A DNA stretch of 64,000 nt from Bacteroidia bacterium (GTDB lineage: Bacteria > Bacteroidota > Bacteroidia > Flavobacteriales > Flavobacteriaceae), in the NCBI GenBank assembly GCA_030430385.1, contig JAUIFO010000001.1, forward strand, positions 248,001-312,000. Direction: 5' to 3'. Below, piece after piece: positions 1 to 7,087 of the stretch. A program made the translations under genes and the position numbers. The notes beneath the pieces are model-generated. The model was not told where the DNA came from. It searched no databases and was given only the letters and a program-made list of their open reading frames with translations. Numbering within the stretch: position 1 is the first letter of the stretch; every line of letters begins with the position of its first letter.

Positions 1-520
1 AAATTACACCACTTCGTGTAGAATCTAATCCGCCACCAAGATCGCCAACTTCTTGACCTAAGATCTTTTCTGGAGCATCTTTAATTCTAATCAATCCACG
101 AGAATAGAAGTCGGCTTTATAGCTTTGAATCTTTTCAAGATTATCTTTTCGCTTAGCAATAGCTTGTCTGATGATGGCATTAGCTGGATTGTCTTCGGCT
201 TTGATCACGACTTCTTTGAGCGATATTTCTTCATCAATTAACTGCGTATTTAAGGTATATGGAAATGATTCAATTTGAATTTTTTCCTTCACAGTTTTAT
301 AGCCTAAAAACTGAAACACTACAGTGTATGTATTAGGTGTATTGATATTCAATTCGTAAATACCATCGTCGTTTGTGGTTGTTCCTTTATACGTGTTTTC
401 TATATAAACATTTACAAAGGCGAGTGGTTGATCCTTAGAATCTGTGACAGTACCTTGAATTTGAGCAAAAGACGTATAAGCACATAATAAGGTAAAAATA
501 GTGAGTAATGTTGATTTCAT
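1..520 (-). CDS. DUF5686 / carboxypeptidase-regulatory-like protein, N-terminal part only
   Basis: This minus-strand reading frame starts with ATG at 520 and runs off the left edge, so the C-terminal part is missing. The visible 173 residues begin with a signal peptide (MKSTLLTIFTLLCAYTSFAQ). A CarboxypepD_reg-like beta-sandwich follows at about residues 20-105, with the usual VTDSKDQPLAFVNVYI and TNDDGIYELN motifs. The start of a DUF5686 domain comes next (NPANAIIRQAIAKR, YSRGLIRIKDAPEK, GDLGGGLDSTR). Proteins with this architecture are outer-membrane or exported proteins of Bacteroidota, usually over 800 residues long, of unknown exact role. No partner gene is visible. The family call is secure from the motifs; the function is not known. 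Confidence 0.88.
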   Translation of the reverse strand, partial: MKSTLLTIFTLLCAYTSFAQIQGTVTDSKDQPLAFVNVYIENTYKGTTTNDDGIYELNINTPNTYTVVFQFLGYKTVKEKIQIESFPYTLNTQLIDEEISLKEVVIKAEDNPANAIIRQAIAKRKDNLEKIQSYKADFYSRGLIRIKDAPEKILGQEVGDLGGGLDSTRSGVI

Positions 521-689
521 AGCGAGTTGATTGATGGTTTATTACAAAGACGTTTACAAAGGATAAAAGGTTGCCTAATAATTTTCAAACATAGGATATT
601 CTCCTTTTTTAGAGTTGTTAAACTATCTTAAATTAAACTAATGGTGATGTTAAAAACTCTAATAGCAACAATTTCAATGCCAAGTAAAA

Positions 690-1148
690 TTACTTATACA
701 TTTTTTTAATACGATCTAAGTTACGTTTGTTGTCGCGATCTTTTATGGTGTCACGCTTATCGTAGAGCTTCTTACCTTTACCCAGAGCGATGTCTAGTTT
801 AGCCAGACCATTTTCGTTTATAAAAAGGCGTAGCGGAATGATAGCATTTCCTTTGACATTCACTTCCTTTTCGAGTTTTTTAAGTTCACGTCTGTTAAGT
901 AGTAATTTACGTTCAGCTTTGGGTTTGTGGTTGTAATAGTTTCCGAAGCTATACTCTTGAATGGTCATGTTAATCACAAACAATTCACCGCGATCATTAA
1001 ACTCACAAAAACTCTCAGCAATGGAAGCTTTACTTTCGCGAATAGATTTGATTTCAGTTCCAGTTAAGACAATACCAGCGGTGTAAGTATCGAGGATCTC
1101 GTACTCAAATTTTGCTTTTTTGTTCTTTATGTTGACTGGTTTTTGCAT
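690..1148 (-). CDS. smpB: SsrA-binding protein SmpB
   Basis: SmpB binds tmRNA and delivers it to stalled ribosomes for trans-translation. The 152-residue product has the family's full length and motifs: IKNKKAKFEYEI near the start, GIVLTGTEIKSIR, the YNHKPKAERKLLL region, and a basic C-terminal tail (KLYDKRDTIKDRDNKRNLDRIKK) of the kind that enters the decoding centre. I chose ATG 1148, giving MQKPVN as in related SmpB proteins. The frame could also open at a TTG at 1157, but that codon lies inside a consensus -7 promoter element (1155-1162). The gene appears monocistronic, and transcription probably starts within a few bases of the ATG. Confidence 0.96.
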   Translation of the reverse strand: MQKPVNIKNKKAKFEYEILDTYTAGIVLTGTEIKSIRESKASIAESFCEFNDRGELFVINMTIQEYSFGNYYNHKPKAERKLLLNRRELKKLEKEVNVKGNAIIPLRLFINENGLAKLDIALGKGKKLYDKRDTIKDRDNKRNLDRIKKMYK

Positions 1149-1154
1149 ACGCGA

Positions 1155-1185
1155 CAAATGTATGATTTAATAGAGTATTATTCAA
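1155..1185 (-). promoter_or_regulatory. smpB promoter, Bacteroidetes consensus
   Basis: On the minus strand, TTG (1185-1183) is followed after 20 nt by TACATTTG (1162-1155), an exact match to the Bacteroidetes -7 TAnnTTTG with the expected -33 spacing. The ATG of smpB (1148) is only 6 nt past the element, so the mRNA would be leaderless or nearly so. This is read from the sequence; the start site is inferred. Confidence 0.7.
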
Positions 1186-1278
1186 CTAAAAGAGAATTTG
1201 ATAATAATAACGTTCTGTGTTTTTTAACGAATTTGAAAGCATAATCATTAAATTACGACTTAAATTGAAATTTATTCC

Positions 1279-2034
1279 ATGAGACATTTTCTTATTGCTA
1301 TTGTAGTCTTACTTCTGTTTAGTTGTAATAATTCAAAAGATTATTCCCTTTCTGCACAAGCCATAGTAGACAAATCAATTGAGGTTTCAGGAAGCGACAT
1401 ACTTTCTGAATCAATCATGTCATTCGATTTTAGGAACAAACATTATAAAGCAACAAGACAGCAAGGTGTATTTGAGTTAGAACGAAATTTTACCGACTCA
1501 ACTTCAGTAAGTGTTAGTGTCATAAGAGATGTGTTAAGTAATACAGGTTTTAATCGTTATGTAGATGGAAAAGCCATTGTTGTTCCGAAAGAGATGATAC
1601 CACGATATTCAGCTTCAGTGAATTCGGTTCATTACTTTTCGGTATTGCCTTATGGACTTAATGATTCTGCTGTTATAAATAAACGCTTGGACGATATTTC
1701 AATCAAAGATGAGCAATATCACACCATTCAAATTACATTTCAGCAAGAAGGAGGTGGCGAAGACTATGAAGATATTTTTGTGTATTGGATACATACTAAA
1801 ACATTCAAAATAGGGTATTTTGCGTATTCATATAATGAAGACGACGGAAAGGGAATGCGTTTTCGGGAAGCTTATAATGAACGTGTTGTAAATGGTGTGC
1901 GTTTTGTGGATTACAATAATTACAAATATGAAAATGAAATCTCACTAACAGATTTTCCTAAACTGTTTGAAAATAAGAAGTTAAGCTTAGTGTCTAAAAT
2001 TGAATTAACTAATATTACATTAATTGATATGTAA
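1279..2034 (+). CDS. DUF6503-like exported lipoprotein
   Basis: The product has 251 residues. It begins with a lipoprotein signal peptide (MRHFLIAIVVLLLFSCNNSKDY; lipobox Cys at residue 16) and should be anchored in the cell envelope. The mature part starts with AQAIVDKSIEVSGSD and continues as a beta-rich fold with repeated aromatic strands (DFRNKHYKATRQ, GVFELERNF, KTFKIGYFAYSY, NGVRFVDYNNYKYE). This resembles the flavobacterial DUF6503 family, which is distantly like the lipoprotein-carrier LolA/LolB fold. No catalytic residues stand out. It is convergent with the histidine phosphatase at 2020-2529 and their 3' ends overlap by 15 bp. Function is unknown; the family call rests on motif memory. 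Confidence 0.7.
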   Translation: MRHFLIAIVVLLLFSCNNSKDYSLSAQAIVDKSIEVSGSDILSESIMSFDFRNKHYKATRQQGVFELERNFTDSTSVSVSVIRDVLSNTGFNRYVDGKAIVVPKEMIPRYSASVNSVHYFSVLPYGLNDSAVINKRLDDISIKDEQYHTIQITFQQEGGGEDYEDIFVYWIHTKTFKIGYFAYSYNEDDGKGMRFREAYNERVVNGVRFVDYNNYKYENEISLTDFPKLFENKKLSLVSKIELTNITLIDM

Positions 2035-2529
2035 TAATTGAACGTTTTTTTGGTCACCCATTATTGTAATGATAAATAAACTACCAAAATCATCTTCTTT
2101 AAGATACTCATAGTGTTGTTCGCCAAGAAGTGCATTGGCAAACATAGGTGTTGTATTACTATGACCAACAATTAATATAGATTTACCTTGGTTTGATGCT
2201 ACAAAATCTTCAAGTTTAAAATTGCGAGGATCATAAAATTGAATTTCTAAATTTTGCGCTTTAGCAGTTGGCATTGCCGTTTGCGTCGTACGATTGTATT
2301 TGGTAGAATACACAGCGTCAAAGTTTATGTTTTCAAAGATCTTACTCCAATTTTCAGCACGTTGCTTCCCAACTTCAGTAAGATTTGGATTTTTATTGGT
2401 TTTGTCTGACTGGTCTTTTTCTGAATGACGAATCAAATAATAAGTAGTAACGGCCGATTTTGATTTATCTTGTGCATGAATTGAAAATGACGCGAAAGTA
2501 ATTAGTAATAGTAGTAGTGATTGTTTCAT
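2020..2529 (-). CDS. Exported histidine phosphatase superfamily protein
   Basis: A 169-residue protein of the histidine phosphatase (phosphoglycerate-mutase-like) superfamily. After a signal peptide (MKQSLLLLLITFASFSIHAQ) come the phosphohistidine motif in the form LIRHSEK (RHS in place of the common RHG), the NLTEVGKQRAENW helix, a STKYNRTTQTA segment with the conserved Arg, and a second catalytic His in ILIVGHSNTTP. The substrate is unknown; an envelope phosphomonoesterase is likely. I chose ATG 2529 because it gives a clean signal peptide. The open frame extends to 2613, but that stretch overlaps the upstream hydrolase gene. It lies 13 bp after that gene and is probably the last gene of the deoC-deoD-hydrolase-phosphatase unit. 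Confidence 0.87.
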   Translation of the reverse strand: MKQSLLLLLITFASFSIHAQDKSKSAVTTYYLIRHSEKDQSDKTNKNPNLTEVGKQRAENWSKIFENINFDAVYSTKYNRTTQTAMPTAKAQNLEIQFYDPRNFKLEDFVASNQGKSILIVGHSNTTPMFANALLGEQHYEYLKEDDFGSLFIITIMGDQKNVQLLHIN

Positions 2530-2542
2530 TAAATATGAAAAT

Positions 2543-3322
2543 TTAATTGTTGGTAATAGAATTGATGAATGTATTAACAATATTCCAGTTTTCAGAAGTA
2601 TCTTTTTGAACACGTTCTTTCACTAGCATTGAAGATCCATGTAATCCGTTTTTTGCAACATAGGTTTGGTGACCAAAAGATTGCGCTAATTTTAGTTGTT
2701 CTTGAACACTTTCAAATTGAGCTTCTCTATCAGGGCGTAAGATCAACAACGGAACTTTAATGGTTTCAAAATATGGGTTAGGCAAACAATCTTTGAGTTG
2801 TTCTCCAGAAGCAGGAGAAAAAGCTAGAACACCTGATACATCATCTGGTCTATTGTTCGCTAATTTTATTACTAGTGATGCGCTGTAGCTGCTTCCCCAA
2901 AGTATTTTTTTACCGTTGTAGGCATTTTGAATCACATAATCTAGAGCTGCTTCTAGATCAGGATAAGCATCACAATAGCCATAGGTATTAGTTGTAATGT
3001 CTACAATAGTTTTGTTATAACTACCATAAATCTGTCCGCCAACACGTTGGTCAATAGCAAGAATATTTAAATTATGTTCTGCTAACATAGGAATAATAGT
3101 TCTGTATTCAGCTGTAGCATTAGAGCCTCCTTGATGAAAAAGTAATATTGTAGGGAATTGCTTATCTCGTTTATAGAATGTTCCGAATACAGTAACACTA
3201 TCACTTGTATGAAAACTTACGTTTTCAATATCGTAGAATGAATTAGATATATTAACTTGAGCTCTGCTGTTCACAGTGAATACAGCCATAAATAGAATCA
3301 AACAGTATTGCGATAATTTCAT
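2543..3322 (-). CDS. Exported alpha/beta hydrolase (dienelactone-hydrolase-like)
   Basis: A 259-residue alpha/beta hydrolase with a signal peptide (MKLSQYCLILFMAVFTVNSRAQ). The oxyanion strand reads PTILLFHQGGSN. The nucleophile elbow is GSSYS, so the position after the Ser is regular but the last residue is Ser rather than Gly. The acid lies in LLILRPDREAQ and the His in NGLHGSSML. This arrangement suits an esterase, lipase or peptidase of the prolyl-oligopeptidase/dienelactone-hydrolase group; the substrate cannot be read. I chose ATG 3322 rather than the longer frame to 3361 because it starts the signal peptide. It lies 73 bp after deoD and 13 bp before the phosphatase on the same strand. 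Confidence 0.85.
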   Translation of the reverse strand: MKLSQYCLILFMAVFTVNSRAQVNISNSFYDIENVSFHTSDSVTVFGTFYKRDKQFPTILLFHQGGSNATAEYRTIIPMLAEHNLNILAIDQRVGGQIYGSYNKTIVDITTNTYGYCDAYPDLEAALDYVIQNAYNGKKILWGSSYSASLVIKLANNRPDDVSGVLAFSPASGEQLKDCLPNPYFETIKVPLLILRPDREAQFESVQEQLKLAQSFGHQTYVAKNGLHGSSMLVKERVQKDTSENWNIVNTFINSITNN

Positions 3323-3395
3323 AAGTAATTGATTGTCACCACAAATTATGAAGTTAAACATAAAGTCCTATATAAATATTTGTTAAAGTCGATTT

Positions 3396-4094
3396 TTAAG
3401 CGAGTTCTAAAGCAACCTCGATCATACTCTTAAAGGTGGTTTCACGCGCTTTACTCGTTGTACTTTCTCCAGTTACTAATGAGTCTGAAATTGTAAGTAT
3501 TGCTAGCGCCTTTACATTGTGATGTGCTGCAATAGTGTACAAACTTGAAGTTTCCATTTCGACGCAGAGTACACCAAATTCAGCCCATTTTTTATATGCT
3601 TCAGGACTATCTTCATAAAAGGTGTCTGAAGACAGCACATTTCCAGCTTTGATTTCAATGTGTTTATCTGAAGCAACTTGAATTGCTTTTTGAAATAAAT
3701 CAAAATCTGCAGATGGCGCATAATCAGCACCATTGAAACGCTTTGAATTAATTCCAGAATTTGTTGAAGCAGACATTGCAATTACAATATCTCGTAGCTT
3801 AACATGTTCTTGATAAGATCCTGCGCTTCCAACTCTAATAAGTTGTTTAACATTGTAGCTGTTGATGAGTTCGTGCGCATAAATAGATAAACTTGGTGCT
3901 CCCATTCCTGTTCCCATAACAGAGATTGGCTTACCATTAATAGTGCCTGTAAAACCTAGCATTCCGCGTGTTGTATTGAAACACTTTGGGTTTTCAAAAA
4001 ATGTTTCAGCAATCCATTTTGCCCTCAGAGGATCTCCAGGTAATAAAATAGTTTCGGCAATGTCTCCAGGCTTGGCTTCAATATGTATACTCAT
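3396..4094 (-). CDS. deoD: Purine-nucleoside phosphorylase, DeoD type
   Basis: DeoD cleaves purine (deoxy)nucleosides with phosphate to the base and (deoxy)ribose-1-phosphate, in cytoplasmic nucleoside salvage. At 232 residues it has the normal hexameric-PNP length. Visible family motifs are [13 protein letters not shown] (phosphate-binding), [25 protein letters not shown], the RVGSAGSYQ phosphate loop, the EMETSSLY ribose-binding segment, and [10 protein letters not shown] with the catalytic Asp. The gene lies 33 bp after deoC on the same strand, so the two likely form one transcript that feeds deoxyribose phosphate into central metabolism. It probably starts at ATG 4094. Confidence 0.96.
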   Translation of the reverse strand: MSIHIEAKPGDIAETILLPGDPLRAKWIAETFFENPKCFNTTRGMLGFTGTINGKPISVMGTGMGAPSLSIYAHELINSYNVKQLIRVGSAGSYQEHVKLRDIVIAMSASTNSGINSKRFNGADYAPSADFDLFQKAIQVASDKHIEIKAGNVLSSDTFYEDSPEAYKKWAEFGVLCVEMETSSLYTIAAHHNVKALAILTISDSLVTGESTTSKARETTFKSMIEVALELA

Positions 4095-4127
4095 GCACTA
4101 AAGATAGGAAATCAAGAGGATTAATTT

Positions 4128-4784
4128 TTAAGCTTGGGCTAATTCTTCATTTATAATTGCAACACCACTAGAAGTTCCAATTCGACTAACACCAACTTCT
4201 AAATATTTCTGAGCAGTATCTAAATCTCTTATACCACCAGAAGCTTTGATTTTAGCTTTGCCTTTTATCGTTTTCTTGATGATCTTTACAGCAGTTAAAG
4301 TCGCCCCACTTTTTGAAAACCCTGTCGAGGTTTTTACAAATTCTACTTTAGCGTCTAAACAAATTTCACAAGCCTTTACAATATCATTTTTTGATAATTC
4401 GCTAATTTCAAGAATAACTTTTAAAGGTGTTTTGCCAATCGCTAGTTTTACATCACTAATGTCCTTGAAGACCTCAACGTAATTTTTGCTTTTCAAAAAT
4501 CCAATGTTGATAACCATATCAATTTCACTTGCACCAGCTTCTATGGCTTGTTTAGCTTCAAAAACTTTTGATTCGGTTGCAGTTGCTCCTAAAGGAAACC
4601 CAACAACTGTACATATTTTTACGGAAGAGCCTTTGAGTAATTGTTTAGCCAAAGGAATATAACAACTATTTATGCAGACAGAAAAGAACTTGAATTTTTT
4701 TGCCTCATTACATAGGTCAATGATATCACGCTCTGTAGCAGTAGGTTTTAAAAGGGTATGGTCTATATATTTATTTAATTCCAT
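4128..4784 (-). CDS. deoC: Deoxyribose-phosphate aldolase
   Basis: DeoC splits 2-deoxyribose-5-phosphate into acetaldehyde and glyceraldehyde-3-phosphate. The 218-residue protein carries the class I aldolase residues: the Schiff-base lysine K151 in EFVKTSTGF, the proton-relay lysine K180 in IKASGGIR, and D89 in EIDMVIN. It opens with the typical IDHTLLKPTAT. It is the first gene of a likely minus-strand operon with deoD. A 25-bp inverted repeat at 4822-4846, 38-62 nt upstream of the ATG, is a possible operator for this unit. No deoR-like regulator is nearby. Confidence 0.96.
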   Translation of the reverse strand: MELNKYIDHTLLKPTATERDIIDLCNEAKKFKFFSVCINSCYIPLAKQLLKGSSVKICTVVGFPLGATATESKVFEAKQAIEAGASEIDMVINIGFLKSKNYVEVFKDISDVKLAIGKTPLKVILEISELSKNDIVKACEICLDAKVEFVKTSTGFSKSGATLTAVKIIKKTIKGKAKIKASGGIRDLDTAQKYLEVGVSRIGTSSGVAIINEELAQA

Positions 4785-4821
4785 GTTATTTTAGTAGGTG
4801 TTAAAAGACTACACGATTTCA

Positions 4822-4846
4822 GTACAAGTTGAGGGTTGACTTGTAC
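4822..4846. promoter_or_regulatory. Inverted repeat upstream of deoC, possible operator
   Basis: GTACAAGT (4822-4829) and ACTTGTAC (4839-4846) form a perfect 8-bp inverted repeat with a 9-bp spacer. It lies in the otherwise featureless 244-bp gap between deoC and the thioesterase gene. Neither side has a T-run, so it is not a good terminator. A repressor site for the deo unit is the simplest reading, but this is inference. Confidence 0.45.
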
Positions 4847-5028
4847 AAAAATTAAATAATGTCGTAAGCTCTTTTGGAATTAATAGCAGCTCAAAGTTAA
4901 TATTTATCTACAAATACTAATGGTAAATTTGTGTTTTTATTGTGCATTTCATCGAATATTTTATTTGAACCGCCTTAAGTTATTCAATAAAAGCAATTTG
5001 GGAATACTGATTTTTTGAGTTAATCGAA

Positions 5029-5523
5029 CTAGTTATTCTGTTTTTGAGTAAGTAGTCTTATGTTTTTTATTCTGTTCTCAAAGTTTAATTCAGATAAAGG
5101 ATTGTGAATAGACTCAAATAGCGACATATATTGATCATTATGCATCTCTCTTTGTTGTTTTAATAAGTTGAAGTGTGTAAAACCACACCAAATAATTGAC
5201 TTTAAATGAGTTTTATCTGAATTATACATACGCATTTCAACTTTCAGATTGCTGGAGTCGAAACCAATTAATTGCGATTCAATATGAACTGTTTCCATAA
5301 GTAAAGCTGGTCTTAGATACGCAATTTGATTACTGTTTACGACCCAACTTTTACCTTCCTCTTTGGCCATTTTATAAATATCAACGTCGTAACCTTGAAT
5401 GAGTTGATCTTCACGATGATTCATAAAATAGTTAATGTAACTCGCATTGTTAAGATGATTAAACGGATCACAATCTTGAAACCTAATAGTGGCTTTACTC
5501 GATAATGTTTTTTGTAATGTCAT
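5029..5523 (-). CDS. Acyl-CoA thioesterase, 4HBT hot-dog fold
   Basis: A 164-residue single hot-dog-domain protein. The N-terminal segment RFQDCDPFNHLNNASYINYF carries the D-x-x-x-H-x-N-N-x-x-Y-x-x-Y/F pattern of YbgC/4HBT thioesterases, with the catalytic Asp in QDCDPFNHLNN. Later strands (SWVVNSNQIAYLRPALLMETVHIESQ) fit the fold. Such enzymes hydrolyse acyl-CoA thioesters; the acyl group is unknown. It lies 50 bp after a TetR repressor gene on the same strand, and its own upstream region contains a copy of the palindrome found in front of tetR. Regulation by that TetR, perhaps in response to an acyl compound, is likely. Confidence 0.85.
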   Translation of the reverse strand: MTLQKTLSSKATIRFQDCDPFNHLNNASYINYFMNHREDQLIQGYDVDIYKMAKEEGKSWVVNSNQIAYLRPALLMETVHIESQLIGFDSSNLKVEMRMYNSDKTHLKSIIWCGFTHFNLLKQQREMHNDQYMSLFESIHNPLSELNFENRIKNIRLLTQKQNN

Positions 5524-5539
5524 ATTTTATTGGTTTTAA

Positions 5540-5559
5540 AATATACCAATTGGTATATT
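5540..5559. promoter_or_regulatory. TetR-type operator, copy 1 (thioesterase gene)
   Basis: A perfect 20-bp palindrome with core ATATACCAATTGGTATAT lies between tetR and the thioesterase gene, 17 nt upstream of the thioesterase ATG. The same 18-bp core occurs in front of tetR (6186-6209). Length and symmetry fit a TetR-dimer operator. Confidence 0.8.
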
Positions 5560-5573
5560 ATTGTTTAAAAAAA

Positions 5574-6170
5574 TTATGCTTTCATTTCTGTACTTATAAT
5601 AGTGTCTATTTGAGCCATAGAATCATGTAAATAATAATTGTCATTCATCGTGTAGGTCATAAATACAGCGCCTTGAATTAAGGTATCTATGCGTTTTGCA
5701 TATTGCATAGCATTTATTTCTGAAGAAATTTCACCAAGAGCAATACCATCCTCAATTATTGAAGCCACTTGATCCTGAATTTTTTCAACAACAATGCGTA
5801 CATTTTGAAGAAGTAGTGAGTTTTGATTATTGGCATCAACTCCAATATTCAATACAGGACAACCTCCTAATTGTTTACTGAATTCATAATAGTTTTTATA
5901 AAAATCAGAAATGAGATACAGTTTTTGAATTGGAGAGTCACTTTGTGATAAGTGTTCAGCTATTTTAGCCATCATTAATTTAACATTATACTTAAAGGCC
6001 GAAATAGATAGAGCTTCTTTATTTTTAAAATGCCCATAAATCGCACCTTTTGTCAATCCTGTGGCATTAGTAATATCGTTCATACTAGTTGCAGCATATC
6101 CATTTTTATTAAAAATTGGCGCTACTGTTTTGAGAATGTGTAATTTAGTATGATCAGATTTAGTAAGCAT
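5574..6170 (-). CDS. TetR/AcrR family transcriptional regulator
   Basis: A 198-residue repressor. The N-terminal TetR helix-turn-helix is at about residues 10-55 (KLHILKTVAPIFNKNGYAATSMNDITNATGLTKGAIYGHFKNKEAL, described here in pieces: FNKNGYAATS, TGLTKGAIYGHFKNKEAL). The rest is an all-helical ligand-binding domain whose effector cannot be read, with a Cys in LGGCPVLN. Two identical palindromes, one 16 nt upstream of its own ATG and one upstream of the next gene, indicate autoregulation and control of the adjacent thioesterase. A TATATTTG -7 element (6182-6175) ends 4 nt before the ATG, next to the operator, so repressor binding would block it. Confidence 0.93.
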   Translation of the reverse strand: MLTKSDHTKLHILKTVAPIFNKNGYAATSMNDITNATGLTKGAIYGHFKNKEALSISAFKYNVKLMMAKIAEHLSQSDSPIQKLYLISDFYKNYYEFSKQLGGCPVLNIGVDANNQNSLLLQNVRIVVEKIQDQVASIIEDGIALGEISSEINAMQYAKRIDTLIQGAVFMTYTMNDNYYLHDSMAQIDTIISTEMKA

Positions 6171-6185
6171 TGAACAAATATATTA

Positions 6186-6209
6186 AAAATATACCAATTG
6201 GTATATTTT
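6186..6209. promoter_or_regulatory. TetR-type operator, copy 2 (tetR autoregulation)
   Basis: A perfect 24-bp palindrome with the same ATATACCAATTGGTATAT core as the site at 5540-5559. It lies 16 nt upstream of the tetR ATG and abuts the TATATTTG element at 6175-6182 (minus strand). Both copies sit at nearly the same distance from the start codon they control. Confidence 0.82.
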
Positions 6210-6280
6210 ATTTTTTTGAACATTTTAATTATTGTTTTGAAATATTATTCAACATCGAAGAGAATGTATTAACAAAATTT

Positions 6281-6310
6281 TTGCTTTAAGTATTAAATCG
6301 CATATATTTA
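6281..6310 (+). promoter_or_regulatory. ompW promoter candidate
   Basis: TTG (6281-6283), 19 nt, TATATTTA (6303-6310). This matches the Bacteroidetes -33/-7 pattern except for the last base of the -7 element. It is 22 nt upstream of the ompW ATG. Confidence 0.5.
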
Positions 6311-6332
6311 TGACTTATTAATTTAACAGACC

Positions 6333-6968
6333 ATGAAGAAAATTATTTTCAGTGCAATTTTGTGTTGTGTATTTATTTGCAATGCTCAAGCGCAAGACAA
6401 GAAAGAAGAGGTAATATTTAATGAAAATTACAGTGATTGGCAAGTAAAAGCAAGAGGGCTTTATTTTTCTCCTGCGCCTTATTTTTACAGAAATGTAGAT
6501 CAAATTGAAGTCGATATCTCGTCTACAATTGCCCCAGAATTGGGAATTGCCTATTTTTTTAGTAGAAAAATGTCTGCCGAATTAATGGTATCTACATCTA
6601 CGCATGATGTTGAGGTTGAAGGTGGTGCTAATTTAGGTAGTATTTCATTGATATCTCCAACAATAAGTTTGTTACATCATATGTATATTAATGAAAAGTG
6701 GAAGCCATACATAGGAGCTGGACTAAATTTTACAGCATTTTATAATGAAGATGCTGGTGATTTAGACGCAATTGAATACGATAACCAAGTTGGATATGCA
6801 ATTCAAGCTGGTTTAGACTACAGAATAAATGATAAATGGTTTATCAATTTAGATTTCAGAAAGGTTTTTCTAAAAACCGAAGTAACGGGTAATAACAATC
6901 CTGATTCAACAGCTGAAGTTAATGTCGATCCTATTATTCTAGGTTTTGGAATAGGAAGAAACTTCTAA
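6333..6968 (+). CDS. OmpW-family outer membrane beta-barrel
   Basis: A 211-residue outer membrane protein with a signal peptide (MKKIIFSAILCCVFICNAQAQ). The mature part follows the OmpW plan: WQVKARGLYFSPAP at the start, GIAYFFSRKMSAELMVSTSTHDVE, SPTISLLHHMYINEKWKPYIGAGLNFTAFY, GYAIQAGLDYRINDKWFINLDFRKVF, and a C-terminal DPIILGFGIGRNF that ends in Phe as barrel proteins do. OmpW proteins form a narrow eight-stranded barrel thought to pass small hydrophobic compounds. It is divergent from the TetR repressor gene, but the palindromic operator lies nearer tetR, about 125 nt from the ompW start. It converges on clpB through a shared terminator. Confidence 0.87.
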   Translation: MKKIIFSAILCCVFICNAQAQDKKEEVIFNENYSDWQVKARGLYFSPAPYFYRNVDQIEVDISSTIAPELGIAYFFSRKMSAELMVSTSTHDVEVEGGANLGSISLISPTISLLHHMYINEKWKPYIGAGLNFTAFYNEDAGDLDAIEYDNQVGYAIQAGLDYRINDKWFINLDFRKVFLKTEVTGNNNPDSTAEVNVDPIILGFGIGRNF

Positions 6969-6978
6969 TAAAAAAAAC

Positions 6979-7033
6979 AAAGCAACACCTTTAAAACATA
7001 TCATTCGCTTGAAATGTTTTTGGTGTTGCTTTT
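6979..7033. terminator. Bidirectional terminator between ompW and clpB
   Basis: AAAGCAACACC (6979-6989) pairs with GGTGTTGCTTT (7022-7032), and an inner AAAACAT/ATGTTTT helix extends the stem. T-runs follow on both strands (TTTT on plus; a run of T with one G on minus), so it can serve both convergent genes. Confidence 0.85.
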
Positions 7034-7087
7034 CACTAACCAACCACTATAAAGACTATTTAAAATAGGTTTTGTTACAATATGTTT

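Noticed and set aside
2530..2613. Longer N-terminus for the histidine phosphatase
   Set aside because: It overlaps the upstream hydrolase gene and puts 28 residues before a clean signal peptide at ATG 2529.
6318..6503. A 61-residue frame antisense to the ompW gene start
   Set aside because: It lies over the ompW signal peptide region on the other strand and has no family signal.
5574..6968. ompW as part of the TetR regulon
   Set aside because: Copy 2 of the operator is nearer tetR and is about 125 nt from ompW, outside its predicted promoter (6281-6310); kept only as a possibility.
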